From positions 1 to 55,668 of the forward strand of contig CABVRV010000014.1 in assembly GCA_902500755.1 (NCBI GenBank): 55,668 nt of DNA. The letters run 5' to 3'. The notes beneath the pieces are model-generated. The model worked only from the letters and a program-made list of their open reading frames with translations. It was not told the DNA's origin and ran no database searches. This DNA comes from an uncultured Nitrospira sp. (GTDB lineage: Bacteria > Nitrospirota > Nitrospiria > Nitrospirales > Nitrospiraceae). Position numbers and translations under genes: made by a program. Shown here one piece after another: positions 46,381 through 55,243 of this stretch. Numbering within the stretch: the stretch's first letter is position 1; each line of letters begins with the position of its first letter.

Positions 46381-48210
46381 TCACCAATGATAGATAATGC
46401 TGAAACTCCCTCCCCGCCGCACGTACAATATGCCACGGTCTTCGTAATATCCGGTTGCTTCCAAGGAAATGCGTTCGGCGATCGGGAGTGTGATGCCCGC
46501 TTGGACGGCATGGCTGCTGACCCGTGTCAAATCCTGCTCAGCTACGATGCGTTCTCCTGACGTGCCGAATGAGCCCGAGGCAAAGAACTGCAGTCGATTT
46601 GTGGGGCGCCAGGTCAGACGAGATGCCAGGGTCAGCGCGCCTGTTTCTGGAACGTAATAGAGTTTCTCTGTGAGCCATAGATTGAAGGGGAGAAAGACGG
46701 TCAAGCCGGGGATCAGAAGATCGTTATTGCCGGTCTTGTAAGACAGGTGTCGGTAGCCAAAGGAGACTTCAATGATCGAGAGGAATGGGGTAGCGATTCC
46801 TAATCCTTGCGAGACCTCTCCCGCGATCGAGTAATTGGGTGAAAAGTGCGGGTTGATCGTTCCTTGCGCGGCGAGGTACCCCCATGCTCGTTGCCACAAT
46901 GGGCTGTACAATTCGCCCGATAGAGGCGTGTCATGGAAGCCAAACCTGGTAAGTGGTTCAACCCTGGCAATTGCGGTATACGCGCCGAACGACGTCGCCG
47001 CTTCAATAAGGATATTCCGCTCATCTGGAATCTCTCGTGAATAGGAAAACTGGCCATAGCCCAACTTAAGATAGTCTCGGTAGGGCAAGCGGACAGTGGA
47101 ATCCCGCAAGCCGAGAGGTGCCTGAGGGGAAGCCTCCATGGCGGCAGTGATGGCCTGGACACGAGCTGTGCTTTCCTGATCCCCCGTTAGCTGCGCTAAT
47201 CGTGCATAGTGAACGAGAGCGTCCCGGGGAGCTCCGCTCCAGAACAAGGTATCGGCTAAGCCCCGGAGCGCGTCTGTATTCGCATCGTCCTGCCGAAGAA
47301 CGTTCTGGTAGAGCGCGATCGCGGCATCAAACTGTCTTTGCCACGAGAGCACCCGGGCTAGGCCTGTTTGGACATCAGCATCGGCGGGATGACGCAGGAG
47401 AATATCGCGGTAGAGTGAAACTGCTTGCTCTAGTTGTCCCTCCCTCGCCAATACGCGTGCGAGATCACCACGTATTTCGTCGTCTTCCGGACGTTCCGCG
47501 AGTGCCTGCCGGTACGTGGCTATGACTTGCCCGTATTCGGCATCCCGCTCCCATGCCCGTGCCCGCGCCAAGGTCTCATCTCTTCCTTCAGAGACGGATG
47601 ATTCGGCGAGTGCCGAAGAAACCCGTTCCTGTTGAGCCATCGTGCTTCTGATCGATGCGATGCGCTCCGCAACCGTCGAATCCTTCGACACGGCGTACGC
47701 TCGTTCGTAGTAAGGTAACGCTTCCGCTGATCGCCCTTCCCACAGAAATACGTCTGCTAGTCCTTGAAGGGCCTCGGCATGGCGTGAGTCTTCCCGCAAC
47801 ACTCCCTCGTAGAGTTTCTGCGCTTCCGGCATATGTTTCTGCCACGATAATACCCGTGCAAGCGCGGTCCGCATCTCCAGGTCAACCGGGTGCCGCTGTA
47901 CCACATCCCGGTACAATTCCACGGCTTCCGCGTAAGCACCTTGCCATGACAGAAGCCGGGCCAGGGCCGCTCGAATATCGTCATTCTCGGGATCACGTAA
48001 CAGGATTTCTCGGTAGAGCGGAATTGCGTCGCCATAACGCTGAGCGGCTTCGAGGTGTTTCGCCTGATCGATCAATACGTGTGTGGAGTGCGCGTCAGCG
48101 TGCTGAGCATGGGCGGTCCCGATTTCACAGAGACATAACAGGAAACAGTAGAAAAATAGCGGAACACCCCTGTTCACGAATGGCCGGTGCGAAATGGATA
48201 GGGAAGGCAT
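46381..48210 (-). CDS. TPR protein with YaiO-like outer-membrane barrel
   Basis: A 609-residue secreted protein. A signal peptide ends near residue 35 (IGTAHAQ). Residues about 40-340 are TPR repeats with the repeated phrase 'ALARVLSWQ', and 'LYRDILLRHP'-like phrases. The last about 240 residues are beta-strand-rich, ending SFSIIYHW, with a C-terminal aromatic as in outer-membrane barrels. The barrel resembles the YaiO family. The layout parallels PgaA (TPR plus barrel), so it is probably the outer-membrane exit for a polysaccharide. It begins one base after the GH-like gene ends. Confidence 0.85.
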   Translation of the reverse strand: MPSLSISHRPFVNRGVPLFFYCFLLCLCEIGTAHAQHADAHSTHVLIDQAKHLEAAQRYGDAIPLYREILLRDPENDDIRAALARLLSWQGAYAEAVELYRDVVQRHPVDLEMRTALARVLSWQKHMPEAQKLYEGVLREDSRHAEALQGLADVFLWEGRSAEALPYYERAYAVSKDSTVAERIASIRSTMAQQERVSSALAESSVSEGRDETLARARAWERDAEYGQVIATYRQALAERPEDDEIRGDLARVLAREGQLEQAVSLYRDILLRHPADADVQTGLARVLSWQRQFDAAIALYQNVLRQDDANTDALRGLADTLFWSGAPRDALVHYARLAQLTGDQESTARVQAITAAMEASPQAPLGLRDSTVRLPYRDYLKLGYGQFSYSREIPDERNILIEAATSFGAYTAIARVEPLTRFGFHDTPLSGELYSPLWQRAWGYLAAQGTINPHFSPNYSIAGEVSQGLGIATPFLSIIEVSFGYRHLSYKTGNNDLLIPGLTVFLPFNLWLTEKLYYVPETGALTLASRLTWRPTNRLQFFASGSFGTSGERIVAEQDLTRVSSHAVQAGITLPIAERISLEATGYYEDRGILYVRRGGSFSIIYHW

Positions 48211-48211
48211 G

Positions 48212-49855
48212 TTATTCTTGCAATCCTAGATAGCCGGGCAGATCATGAATCAACAGTCCGGAAAGACTTGGTGTTGGAATTTTGGCAAACACCTGATTGA
48301 TCGCGAGACGAACTTCACGTCGGGTACGGTCCGCAAAGGAGAGGCGCTCGGGGCGCACGGTCGTGTGATGATGGATGCGAAACCACAGGTGGTCCTGTCC
48401 GTGCAAATCCACAGGAGCGGCATTTCCCAACGTAAACATCCTCCTTACGGGGTCGAGCGTCCCATCTGCGAGGGTCGGATTCATTTCTCGTTTTAAGACG
48501 ACATGCCGTTCCGGTAGTAGGCGCGTTGTTTCCATGCCAAGCCAGACAGGAATGCCTGTTAGAAAGCCATAGCGCAGAGTGTCCTCGCTGATGGCCGTCA
48601 ATTCCTGAACATCTGTTCGGTAGCTCATCACGGCGACCTCATCGGCTCGATCCATAACGGCAAATGCGAGAGGGCGACTCCGATGAACCGTCGAGGTGAA
48701 CCAAAACGGTATGACAACGGATAGTCGCCCTCGATCACCGAAGGCCGCCTTTACGCGCTCGATCGTGCTCAGATAGCGATCGAAGATCGTACCATCATCG
48801 GGAAAGCCGTCTAGAAGATAGGGTTCGATGTCCAACTGCACCCCTGGAAGGCCACTGTTACCGACGAGTTTCAGGAGCCGTGTGAGCTTATCGGTCAGAA
48901 TGGTTGGGGTATCAATCATATCTGGGGCCCCGTCGAGGGCGAACAACTCGATACCCGCCGCCCCAGTGGAGGCAAACAACGCGGCGTAAGCGGCCCAGAC
49001 CTGATCGGAATCTTTCAAGTCGGGCATTTGGAGTGCCAATCGTCGGCAATGATGTTGTCGGCAAGTAGACAGCATCTCGGCAGGGTCGCGTATTGCAGAT
49101 CGATAATCCCAATACCAAAACCCGATCGAGCGGGTCGGCTGAATGGTCGGCTCTCGAGTCAGCCAGACGATTTCATCCAGCACGATGTCCGCGTCATTTT
49201 CTGCAAGGAGTTGCACCTGGGTGAGTTGCCGAAGATCGAGTGTGTGGGCGCTCGGTGCGAGAGGGAACTCAACCTCAAATCGACCCGTGACGTGTCCTAC
49301 CACCGCGCTGTCCTGCTCCCCATCAGCGGATTCCGTAACCAGTACGATCGCCAAGGGGCTGGAGCTAGTCCCACGCACACGGAGTTTGTGGAATGATAGT
49401 GCGTCCAAGCGGTTGTTCGTCGTCTGAAGAGACCAGGCAAAGCCGCAGGGGGATGTCCCATTACCGACAAGCCGGATTCGAAGAGGGGCCATGAAACCGT
49501 CTTGTTGAGCTTGACAAAGACCAATCGAGGTCCCGGCGCTGGTCAGCGAAAAGAGGTCCAGGCGCAGGTCAGGAGGTCGGTAGGAAGAAACTACAAAAGG
49601 ATTTGCTGCCTGCCGGCCGCGCACTATAATTTTAGGAACGGATTGATTACCCGTATAGACCAATTCGATTTCCTCGATTTCAGCAAGCGAAGTCTGTCCA
49701 GGAACAGAGATTTCTTGGGCAGTTGAAGGAAACGGCCATAGCCAAACCGCCATCATCATGATCGATGTTGTCCATGCGATCAGGTTCGCGCAGGGAAATG
49801 CCCGGACATCACGAACGGGCCCAAATGCATCCAGATTCCACGCTGTGGGACTCAT
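48212..49855 (-). CDS. secreted GH18-like TIM-barrel protein
   Basis: A 547-residue protein with a signal-type hydrophobic segment at about residues 25-46. The first half is beta-rich and may be a carbohydrate-binding or jelly-roll domain. The C-terminal half looks like a TIM barrel: RSIGFWYWDYRSAIRD, then GIELFALDGAPDM. GVQLDIEPYLLDGFPDDG resembles the DxxDxDxE strand of GH18, and VVIPFWFTS and VAVMSYRTD are further barrel strands. It could cleave or modify a hexosamine polymer. The ATG at 49855 overlaps the divergent GT2 start, so the true start may be internal. Confidence 0.72.
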   Translation of the reverse strand: MSPTAWNLDAFGPVRDVRAFPCANLIAWTTSIMMMAVWLWPFPSTAQEISVPGQTSLAEIEEIELVYTGNQSVPKIIVRGRQAANPFVVSSYRPPDLRLDLFSLTSAGTSIGLCQAQQDGFMAPLRIRLVGNGTSPCGFAWSLQTTNNRLDALSFHKLRVRGTSSSPLAIVLVTESADGEQDSAVVGHVTGRFEVEFPLAPSAHTLDLRQLTQVQLLAENDADIVLDEIVWLTREPTIQPTRSIGFWYWDYRSAIRDPAEMLSTCRQHHCRRLALQMPDLKDSDQVWAAYAALFASTGAAGIELFALDGAPDMIDTPTILTDKLTRLLKLVGNSGLPGVQLDIEPYLLDGFPDDGTIFDRYLSTIERVKAAFGDRGRLSVVIPFWFTSTVHRSRPLAFAVMDRADEVAVMSYRTDVQELTAISEDTLRYGFLTGIPVWLGMETTRLLPERHVVLKREMNPTLADGTLDPVRRMFTLGNAAPVDLHGQDHLWFRIHHHTTVRPERLSFADRTRREVRLAINQVFAKIPTPSLSGLLIHDLPGYLGLQE

Positions 49856-51281
49856 GACGCCGGAAGATCTCTTTGGCTTTTTTCAATCGGGGTTTCTTGT
49901 GTACTTAGCCGCCCTGACCGGGGGATATCTGACGCTCAATGTCATATCGATCTTCTCGCTCCGACAGTATTTCAACGAGCGAATGAACGAAGGCTTTCCG
50001 GGCGCATTCACGGGGTATGAGCCGCAGATCAGCATCATTGTGCCAGCATACAACGAAGCGGCTACTATCGCGAATTCTATTCGATCTTTGTTACAGCTGA
50101 ATTATTCCGAATATGAAATTATCATTGTGAGCGACGGTTCCACTGACAACACCGTTGAAGTCCTGCGGCAAGAGTTCGGATTGAAGCCGTTTCCTGAAGC
50201 CTATAGCCACGACCTGCCGACTCAACCGGTTCGTGCGACGTATCATTCGTCGACCTACGCCAATATCCGTGTCATCGACAAAGAAAACGGAGGGAAGGCA
50301 GATTCTCTGAATGCGGGAGTCAATTTGTCGGTGTATCCGTTATTTTGTTGCATCGATGCCGACTCCGTATTAGCGCAGGATAGTTTGTATCGAGTGGTCC
50401 AGCCGTTTTTGCTCGATCATCGCACGATCGCGTCCGGCGGCACGGTGCGTGTTGCCAACGGGTGTTCCGTAGAAAACGGACTCCTGAAAAGAGTCGGCCT
50501 GCCGTCCAGTTTCTTGGCACTGTTACAAACGGTTGAATACTTGCGCGCGTTCCTATCCGGGCGCCAGGGATGGTCTCCTCTCAATGCGATGCTGATTATT
50601 TCTGGTGCTTTCGGTGTATTCCGGAAAGAGGCGGTCATGAAAGTCGGAGGGTACCGAACCAACACGATCGGCGAAGATATGGAATTGGTCGTGCGGTTGC
50701 ATCGCTATTACCGTCTCAACGGTCTGCCCTACCGCATTACCTATGTGCCGGACCCGGTCTGTTGGACCGAGGTGCCGGAAGATTTGCGCACTCTCAGGAA
50801 TCAGCGCATCCGTTGGCAGCGCGGCTTATGCGACAGCCTGGCTGGCCACTTTGAGTTATGCTGTCATCGAAAGGGTGGGCCCGTCGGCTGGCTCGCCTTT
50901 CCATTCATGGTGATCTTTGAATGGTTTGGGACTGTGTTCGAGATGGGCGGCTACTTTCTTCTCCTTGTAGGACTGATGCTAGGGGCGGTGTCATGGGATG
51001 TCTGGTTAGTGTGCATGGCCGTCGCTATTGGGTTCGGCATCACGCTCTCATTAAGCGCCCTCCTCATGGAAGAAATGACGTTTCATTTATATCAACGTCC
51101 CTCGGATTTCTTAAAATTGCTTGGCGCATCTGTCCTTGAAAACTTTGGGTATCGGCAGCTGAATTCTTACTGGAAACTGATAGGTCTCGTGCGATGGCTC
51201 CGTGGAACAAAAGCGGAGTGGGGCAATATGATTCGATCCGCCGCATGGCAATCCCCCTCTATTCCTCCCGGCAACGGCTGA
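49854..51281 (+). CDS. GT2 family processive glycosyltransferase
   Basis: A 475-residue membrane glycosyltransferase from ATG 49854 (MTPEDLFGFFQSGFLVYLAA); the frame is open from 49758. GT-A motifs: ISIIVPAYNEAATIANSIRS, VSDGSTDNT, DADS, the GED motif in TIGEDMELVVRLH, and the processive QxxRW motif as NQRIRWQRGL. Membrane helices lie at the N-terminus and in the last 120 residues. The pattern fits a synthase of the poly-GlcNAc (PgaC/IcaA) or YaiP type. Its divergent partners are a GH-like protein and a YaiO-like barrel. Confidence 0.9.
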   Translation: MTPEDLFGFFQSGFLVYLAALTGGYLTLNVISIFSLRQYFNERMNEGFPGAFTGYEPQISIIVPAYNEAATIANSIRSLLQLNYSEYEIIIVSDGSTDNTVEVLRQEFGLKPFPEAYSHDLPTQPVRATYHSSTYANIRVIDKENGGKADSLNAGVNLSVYPLFCCIDADSVLAQDSLYRVVQPFLLDHRTIASGGTVRVANGCSVENGLLKRVGLPSSFLALLQTVEYLRAFLSGRQGWSPLNAMLIISGAFGVFRKEAVMKVGGYRTNTIGEDMELVVRLHRYYRLNGLPYRITYVPDPVCWTEVPEDLRTLRNQRIRWQRGLCDSLAGHFELCCHRKGGPVGWLAFPFMVIFEWFGTVFEMGGYFLLLVGLMLGAVSWDVWLVCMAVAIGFGITLSLSALLMEEMTFHLYQRPSDFLKLLGASVLENFGYRQLNSYWKLIGLVRWLRGTKAEWGNMIRSAAWQSPSIPPGNG

Positions 51282-51285
51282 CCGG

Positions 51286-51315
51286 CCGGCAGTGATCAGG
51301 AAGAATCACAGCCGG
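51286..51315 (+). terminator. possible hairpin after GT2 gene
   Basis: CCGGC at 51286-51290 pairs with GCCGG at 51311-51315, and inner GTGAT pairs with ATCAC around one A-A mismatch. It follows the GT2 stop by a few bases. No T-tract follows. Confidence 0.35.
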
Positions 51316-51434
51316 GTTCCAGCAAAGCCATGATTTCTCCGATAAAGCGCCCCGCTATAGTTTCGTCCGTTTCTAGCCGATAGAGAAGTCGGGATCCTGT
51401 CCCTATCTACGCACGATCCGGAGGAGCTGTCATC

Positions 51435-52292
51435 ATGCCATCGGCGCACGAACTGGTTCAGTCCTGCACCGCGATCTTCACATTACCGGAGATTTACTTT
51501 CGTGTGCGGGACGTGGTGGACGATCCCGATTCGACCATGGATGATCTTGCCGCCGTCCTCAAGCTGGATCCAGCCATTTCGGCGAGGTTGCTCCGCATCG
51601 TCAATAGCCCTATGTATGGGTTCCCCAAACAAATCGATACCATCACTCACGCCGTCAATCTTCTTGGCACGCAGGCTGTCAGTGACCTTGTGACCTCGAC
51701 CACCATCGGCCGAACTTTTTCCGGGATGCCGGTTCAACTTATGGACGTCCCCCGGTTCTGGCGCAAAAGCGTATTCTGTGCCCTGCTCGCCGGAAAGATC
51801 GCCAAGTCCTGTGGCATCGACGACAGCGAACGCTTCTTCATCGAAGGCCTGTTGCGCGACATCGGCCACTTTGTTCTGTATCAGACCGTCCCGCAGAGGG
51901 CCCAATCTGCGCTCATCGAGGCGGACTACCTCGATAGCTCACTCGCCGAGGTGGAGCAGTCCAACATCGGCTGCGATTTCGCTGAAGTGGGTGCCGAACT
52001 CATTCACTCATGGGGCATGCCTGCACAGATTGAGCAGGCCGTCCGATACCAACTGAGCCCAAACGAGGCCGGCGATGGTGCCCTTCATGCGTCCATTGTT
52101 CATTTGGCCGGCGTTATCGTCGATCACGAAGAACTCGATCCGAACCGCCGCCATGAGGTTCTGCCGTTTGATTCTTTCGCCGTCACCACCACGCAGTTTA
52201 AGACACCAAGCCTCTCGGCGCTGCTCATAGAGACCCATGCGCAACTACAAGATACTCTCGCGCTGATCCACCCACCCGCCATGGCGGCGTAG
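51435..52292 (+). CDS. HDOD-domain signalling protein, copy 1
   Basis: A 285-residue protein consisting almost only of an HDOD domain, a catalytically inactive HD relative used in signalling. Seen: KLDPAISARLLRIVNSPMYG, ITHAVNLLGTQAVSDLV, FWRKSVFCALLAGKIAKSCG, and EGLLRDIGHFVLYQ where the HD-type His is Arg. ATG 51435 is preceded by GGAGGAG at 51420-51426. It aligns without gaps to the next gene, its paralogue. Confidence 0.9.
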   Translation: MPSAHELVQSCTAIFTLPEIYFRVRDVVDDPDSTMDDLAAVLKLDPAISARLLRIVNSPMYGFPKQIDTITHAVNLLGTQAVSDLVTSTTIGRTFSGMPVQLMDVPRFWRKSVFCALLAGKIAKSCGIDDSERFFIEGLLRDIGHFVLYQTVPQRAQSALIEADYLDSSLAEVEQSNIGCDFAEVGAELIHSWGMPAQIEQAVRYQLSPNEAGDGALHASIVHLAGVIVDHEELDPNRRHEVLPFDSFAVTTTQFKTPSLSALLIETHAQLQDTLALIHPPAMAA

Positions 52293-52485
52293 TTCAGGTG
52301 TTCTTCGTGCTTGGGACCACATCCCCCTTCCGTATCTTGCTACCGAACTTGCCCAAACTCGAGATGCATCACGGGCGCTGATGCAATTGACAAGATCCGG
52401 TTTGCAGCGGATGCCCTCCACCTCTGAATGCAAGGATTATCTCTCTTGTGTTGCCGTATCCACCTGCTGAGTAGCGATCCGATCC

Positions 52486-52513
52486 TTGCAGTCTATCGCT
52501 GATCGGTTACACT
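52486..52513 (+). promoter_or_regulatory. candidate promoter for HDOD copy 2
   Basis: TTGCAG at 52486-52491 and TACACT at 52508-52513 are spaced by 16 bases. It lies 16 bases before the 29-codon leader frame and 124 bases before the second HDOD gene, which suggests separate transcription of that copy. Confidence 0.45.
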
Positions 52514-52529
52514 GAAAGGAGGGGAAGAC

Positions 52530-52619
52530 TTGGATATTTCATTCGGAGGCACTACAAAACGGTTCTATCCATTTGTGACTGATAGAGTAAAAAGCGGGCG
52601 TCTATCTCTCGACAGATAA
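52530..52619 (+). CDS. possible 29-aa leader peptide before HDOD copy 2
   Basis: A short frame starting with TTG at 52530 behind a very strong SD (AAAGGAGGGG at 52516-52525) and ending at TAA 52617-52619, 18 bases before the HDOD start. It begins MDISFGGTTKRFYP and is basic. It is in frame with the HDOD gene, separated only by the stop. It could be a coupled leader or simply chance. Not supported by homology. Confidence 0.35.
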   Translation: MDISFGGTTKRFYPFVTDRVKSGRLSLDR

Positions 52620-52637
52620 CTGGAAGGATTCTGCACC

Positions 52638-53495
52638 GTGCCGTTGGCGAGCGAACTGGTCCAGTCTTGTACCTCTGTCTTCACACTGCCGGCGCTGCAC
52701 TCCCACGCGCAAGATGTTGTGGACAATCCCAATTCATCGATGGAGGAGCTTGCCAACATCCTGAAGTTGGATCCGGCCATCTCGGCGAGATTGCTCCGTA
52801 TCGCCAACAGCCCTTCCTATGGGGAGGCCAAACAGGTCGACGCCATTCCCCGTGCGGTCAACTTAATTGGTGTCCAGTCTGTGAGGGACCTCGTAGCCGC
52901 GACCACGATCGGTCAGACTTTTCCCGGGATGCCGTCTCAATTCATGGATGCAACCAGATTTTGGCGCAAGAGCCTATTCTGTGCGTTGGTCGCCGAAGGA
53001 GTGGCAACGTCGTGTGGGGTTGAGAACAGCGATCGCTGCTTTGTCGAAGGCCTCCTGCGTGACATCGGCCACTTCGTGCTGTACCAAACAGTCCCCCAGC
53101 GGGCGCAGTCTGCGCTGATCGAAGCCGGGTACCTCGAAGCATCGCTGGCCGAGGTGGAGCAGTCCAATATCGGCTGCGACTTCGCTGAGGTAGGTGCTGA
53201 GCTCATCCGGTCTTGGGAAATGCCCGTGCGACTTGAGCAGGCCATCCGCTGTCAGCTTAGTCCAAAGGATGCTGGCGAATTTGCGTTCCATGCGTCTATC
53301 GTTCATCTGGCCGGTGTCGTGGCCGACAACGAAGAACTTGAGCCAAGCCGGCGCCCTGCCCTGTTGCCGTTCAGCCCTCATGCGATCACCGCCACCGGGT
53401 TTGCACTAACCAACCTTCCGACGTTGCTGACCGATGTACGCGCACAGCTACGCGACACGCTGGCGCGTGTCTGCCCACAAGCCATGGCGGCATAG
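52638..53495 (+). CDS. HDOD-domain signalling protein, copy 2
   Basis: A 285-residue HDOD protein starting with GTG at 52638 after GGAAGGA at 52621-52627. It has the same length as copy 1 and lines up along the whole chain; residues about 138-185 are almost identical (ALIEAGYLEASLAEVEQSNI). It too has Arg in place of the HD His in LLRDIGH. N-terminal and C-terminal thirds have diverged more, so the duplication is not recent. Likely a regulatory protein of unknown output. Confidence 0.9.
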   Translation: MPLASELVQSCTSVFTLPALHSHAQDVVDNPNSSMEELANILKLDPAISARLLRIANSPSYGEAKQVDAIPRAVNLIGVQSVRDLVAATTIGQTFPGMPSQFMDATRFWRKSLFCALVAEGVATSCGVENSDRCFVEGLLRDIGHFVLYQTVPQRAQSALIEAGYLEASLAEVEQSNIGCDFAEVGAELIRSWEMPVRLEQAIRCQLSPKDAGEFAFHASIVHLAGVVADNEELEPSRRPALLPFSPHAITATGFALTNLPTLLTDVRAQLRDTLARVCPQAMAA

Positions 53496-53571
53496 CTCCA
53501 CCGAACATTGCCTGAAACCATGAAGGGGGTTGGCAATAGGTCGATACGCCTATCTGCTCTGAATCGGTGAG

Positions 53572-54216
53572 TTAACCAGGAGGCCTATCCAACCGCCAGA
53601 TATGTTCCGTCGCTGCGCACTTGCCCTTGAGCCCACCGGGGACGTCTATTCGGGCTAGGGGTGTGAGGGTGTAGGTGTCGCTGTAGTGGCGATGCAATTC
53701 ATCGGAAGTGACGGAGAAGGGAGGTCCGGGAGCCATAGTTTGGTCATACTCATAGCCGATGACGAGTTGAGGTGCCAAGGGTGTGAGAGCTTTGAGATGC
53801 GCTGCATACCGTATCCGAGTGGGCTCCGGTAGCGCGACCAACGCGGCTCGATCATAAACCGCATCGACTGAACCAAGTATCTCACGGGATAGGTCAAAGA
53901 GATCGCCCACGAAAATGTCGATCTTCTCTCCACGAAAGAGCCTGTGCTTCCCGACCTCCGTGATACGGGGCTCTATCCCCAGCTCGGCAAAGAGCTGGGT
54001 CACGGCCAGTTCACTGAGTTCCGCTCCGGCGACATCATAACCGCGCGACAGGAACCAGCCGAGATCGAGCGACTTGCCGCAGAGCGGGACAAACACTCGA
54101 CCGCCTGGAGGCACATTCAATGAAGGGAAGTGGGCAATCAGCAGCGGGTTGACGGTGGACTCATGCCATCCAGCCTGGTTCGTCTGCCATCGGTTGTGCC
54201 AAAAACTTGCATCCAT
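53572..54216 (-). CDS. tpm: thiopurine S-methyltransferase family protein
   Basis: A SAM-dependent methyltransferase of 214 aa. Family signatures: MDASFWHNRWQTNQAGWHES at the N-terminus, and the SAM-binding block RVFVPLCGKSLDLGWFLSRG with GYDVAGAELSELAV. DAVYDRAALVALPEPTR and the C-terminal HIWRLDR are also seen. Bacterial TPMTs methylate selenium, tellurium or thiol compounds; the natural substrate here is unknown. It stands alone, transcribed towards the HDOD gene. Confidence 0.93.
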   Translation of the reverse strand: MDASFWHNRWQTNQAGWHESTVNPLLIAHFPSLNVPPGGRVFVPLCGKSLDLGWFLSRGYDVAGAELSELAVTQLFAELGIEPRITEVGKHRLFRGEKIDIFVGDLFDLSREILGSVDAVYDRAALVALPEPTRIRYAAHLKALTPLAPQLVIGYEYDQTMAPGPPFSVTSDELHRHYSDTYTLTPLARIDVPGGLKGKCAATEHIWRLDRPPG

Positions 54217-54446
54217 GGGAATCTCTCAGTGAGTGGCTAACCAGGCTGATGCCAGAGCCATCCTAAAGAGCAGAGGCGAGAGAAGACAATATGAGGGGGA
54301 TGAAGGCTAGCCAGAGGATGGTTCCTGACACACTTTTCGCATCGAGAATCAAACCGGCCTCGTGATGCACAATACAAGGTCCGACCCCAGCGTCAGATCC
54401 CCACATTGCTCAGGATGGACTCCATCTATTTGTCAGATTTCGAAGG

Positions 54447-55243
54447 TCAGAACAATGTCTTTGTGGTTTTCTCTGCTCCGGAAATTAGCTCGTGTACCTC
54501 ATCGAAGGTAGGTTCCTGAGATTTATTGTGCGCACACAAGTTGCGGATATCGCTAAGCCGTTGTATTTGCCGCCAAGCTGGAACTTGATATACTCAGCAG
54601 CTTTAAGGGTTTCATTAAGGTCAGATATTGTTGGGTCTTTCTTTTTAACGGGGACGTTGTGGTTTTTAGCGACTTGGCTGAGATTTTTTTCGAGAACAAC
54701 ACCTGCAATTGTCCCAGCCGCACGAAGAAATCCATGCTTCAATAGTTCTCGTGCGGAGCCAAGCTCTGAATCTAAGAGGTCAGCAGAAATGAGCTGACGG
54801 ATGTCTAACAGGCTGCTTTCAAAACGTCGTTGAGAAGCTCTGAGGATGCTAAGCTGATTTTGGAAGCGCATGGTAGCGGCAGCATTGTCATCAAAATGTT
54901 TTGTCCCTGAAAGTGAATTTCCAGAGCGAACACCATTCATCCAGTCCTGGATGGTATATGAGGTGCCGTCGATCGTCTTGCGCTTGCCGTTGCCCTTGTA
55001 CAAATCTTCAAATTCAGACAACCGATCAGGAATTAACTGCTTAATGACGGCACCAGCTTCGGTATACCATCGCTGATATTCACGAAAGAAGATACCACGA
55101 TCGTTTTTCACGTAAGCTAGTTCGTCTTTGGTAAGCTGCTTTTTTGTGCTCTCAAACTCTAAGGAAAGGTCTGTAAGCATTCGTTCGCCAAGGGTTATGA
55201 GGTCGGTCAGGTCTGCTCGATACTTGTCGAGATTCGAAGACAT
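54447..55243 (-). pseudogene. HEPN-domain protein, frameshifted
   Basis: The frame from ATG 55243 encodes about 220 sensible residues (to LKAAEYIKF) and then turns into an unlike tail ending at 54485. One base earlier in phase, from 54581 downwards, the minus strand reads PAWRQIQRLSDIRNLCAHNK, then SQEPTFDEVHELISGAEKTT, KTLF and stop at 54447-54449. RNLCAH is an Rx4H motif, the catalytic motif of HEPN ribonucleases, and the whole end matches the conserved C-terminus of such proteins. A single missing base at about 54582-54583 would restore a 265-aa protein. It is AT-rich compared with the rest. It may be a true pseudogene, a sequencing error or programmed frameshifting. Confidence 0.8.

Larger units (their letters stand above)
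52293..52637. other. 345-base spacer between HDOD paralogues
   Basis: No larger gene is seen. The region holds a promoter-like pair at 52486-52513 and a 29-codon frame (52530-52619) with a strong SD before the second HDOD gene. It also has a TTGACA at 52387-52392 with no good -10. It may have arisen with the duplication of the HDOD gene but shows no repeat that I could see. Confidence 0.5.
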
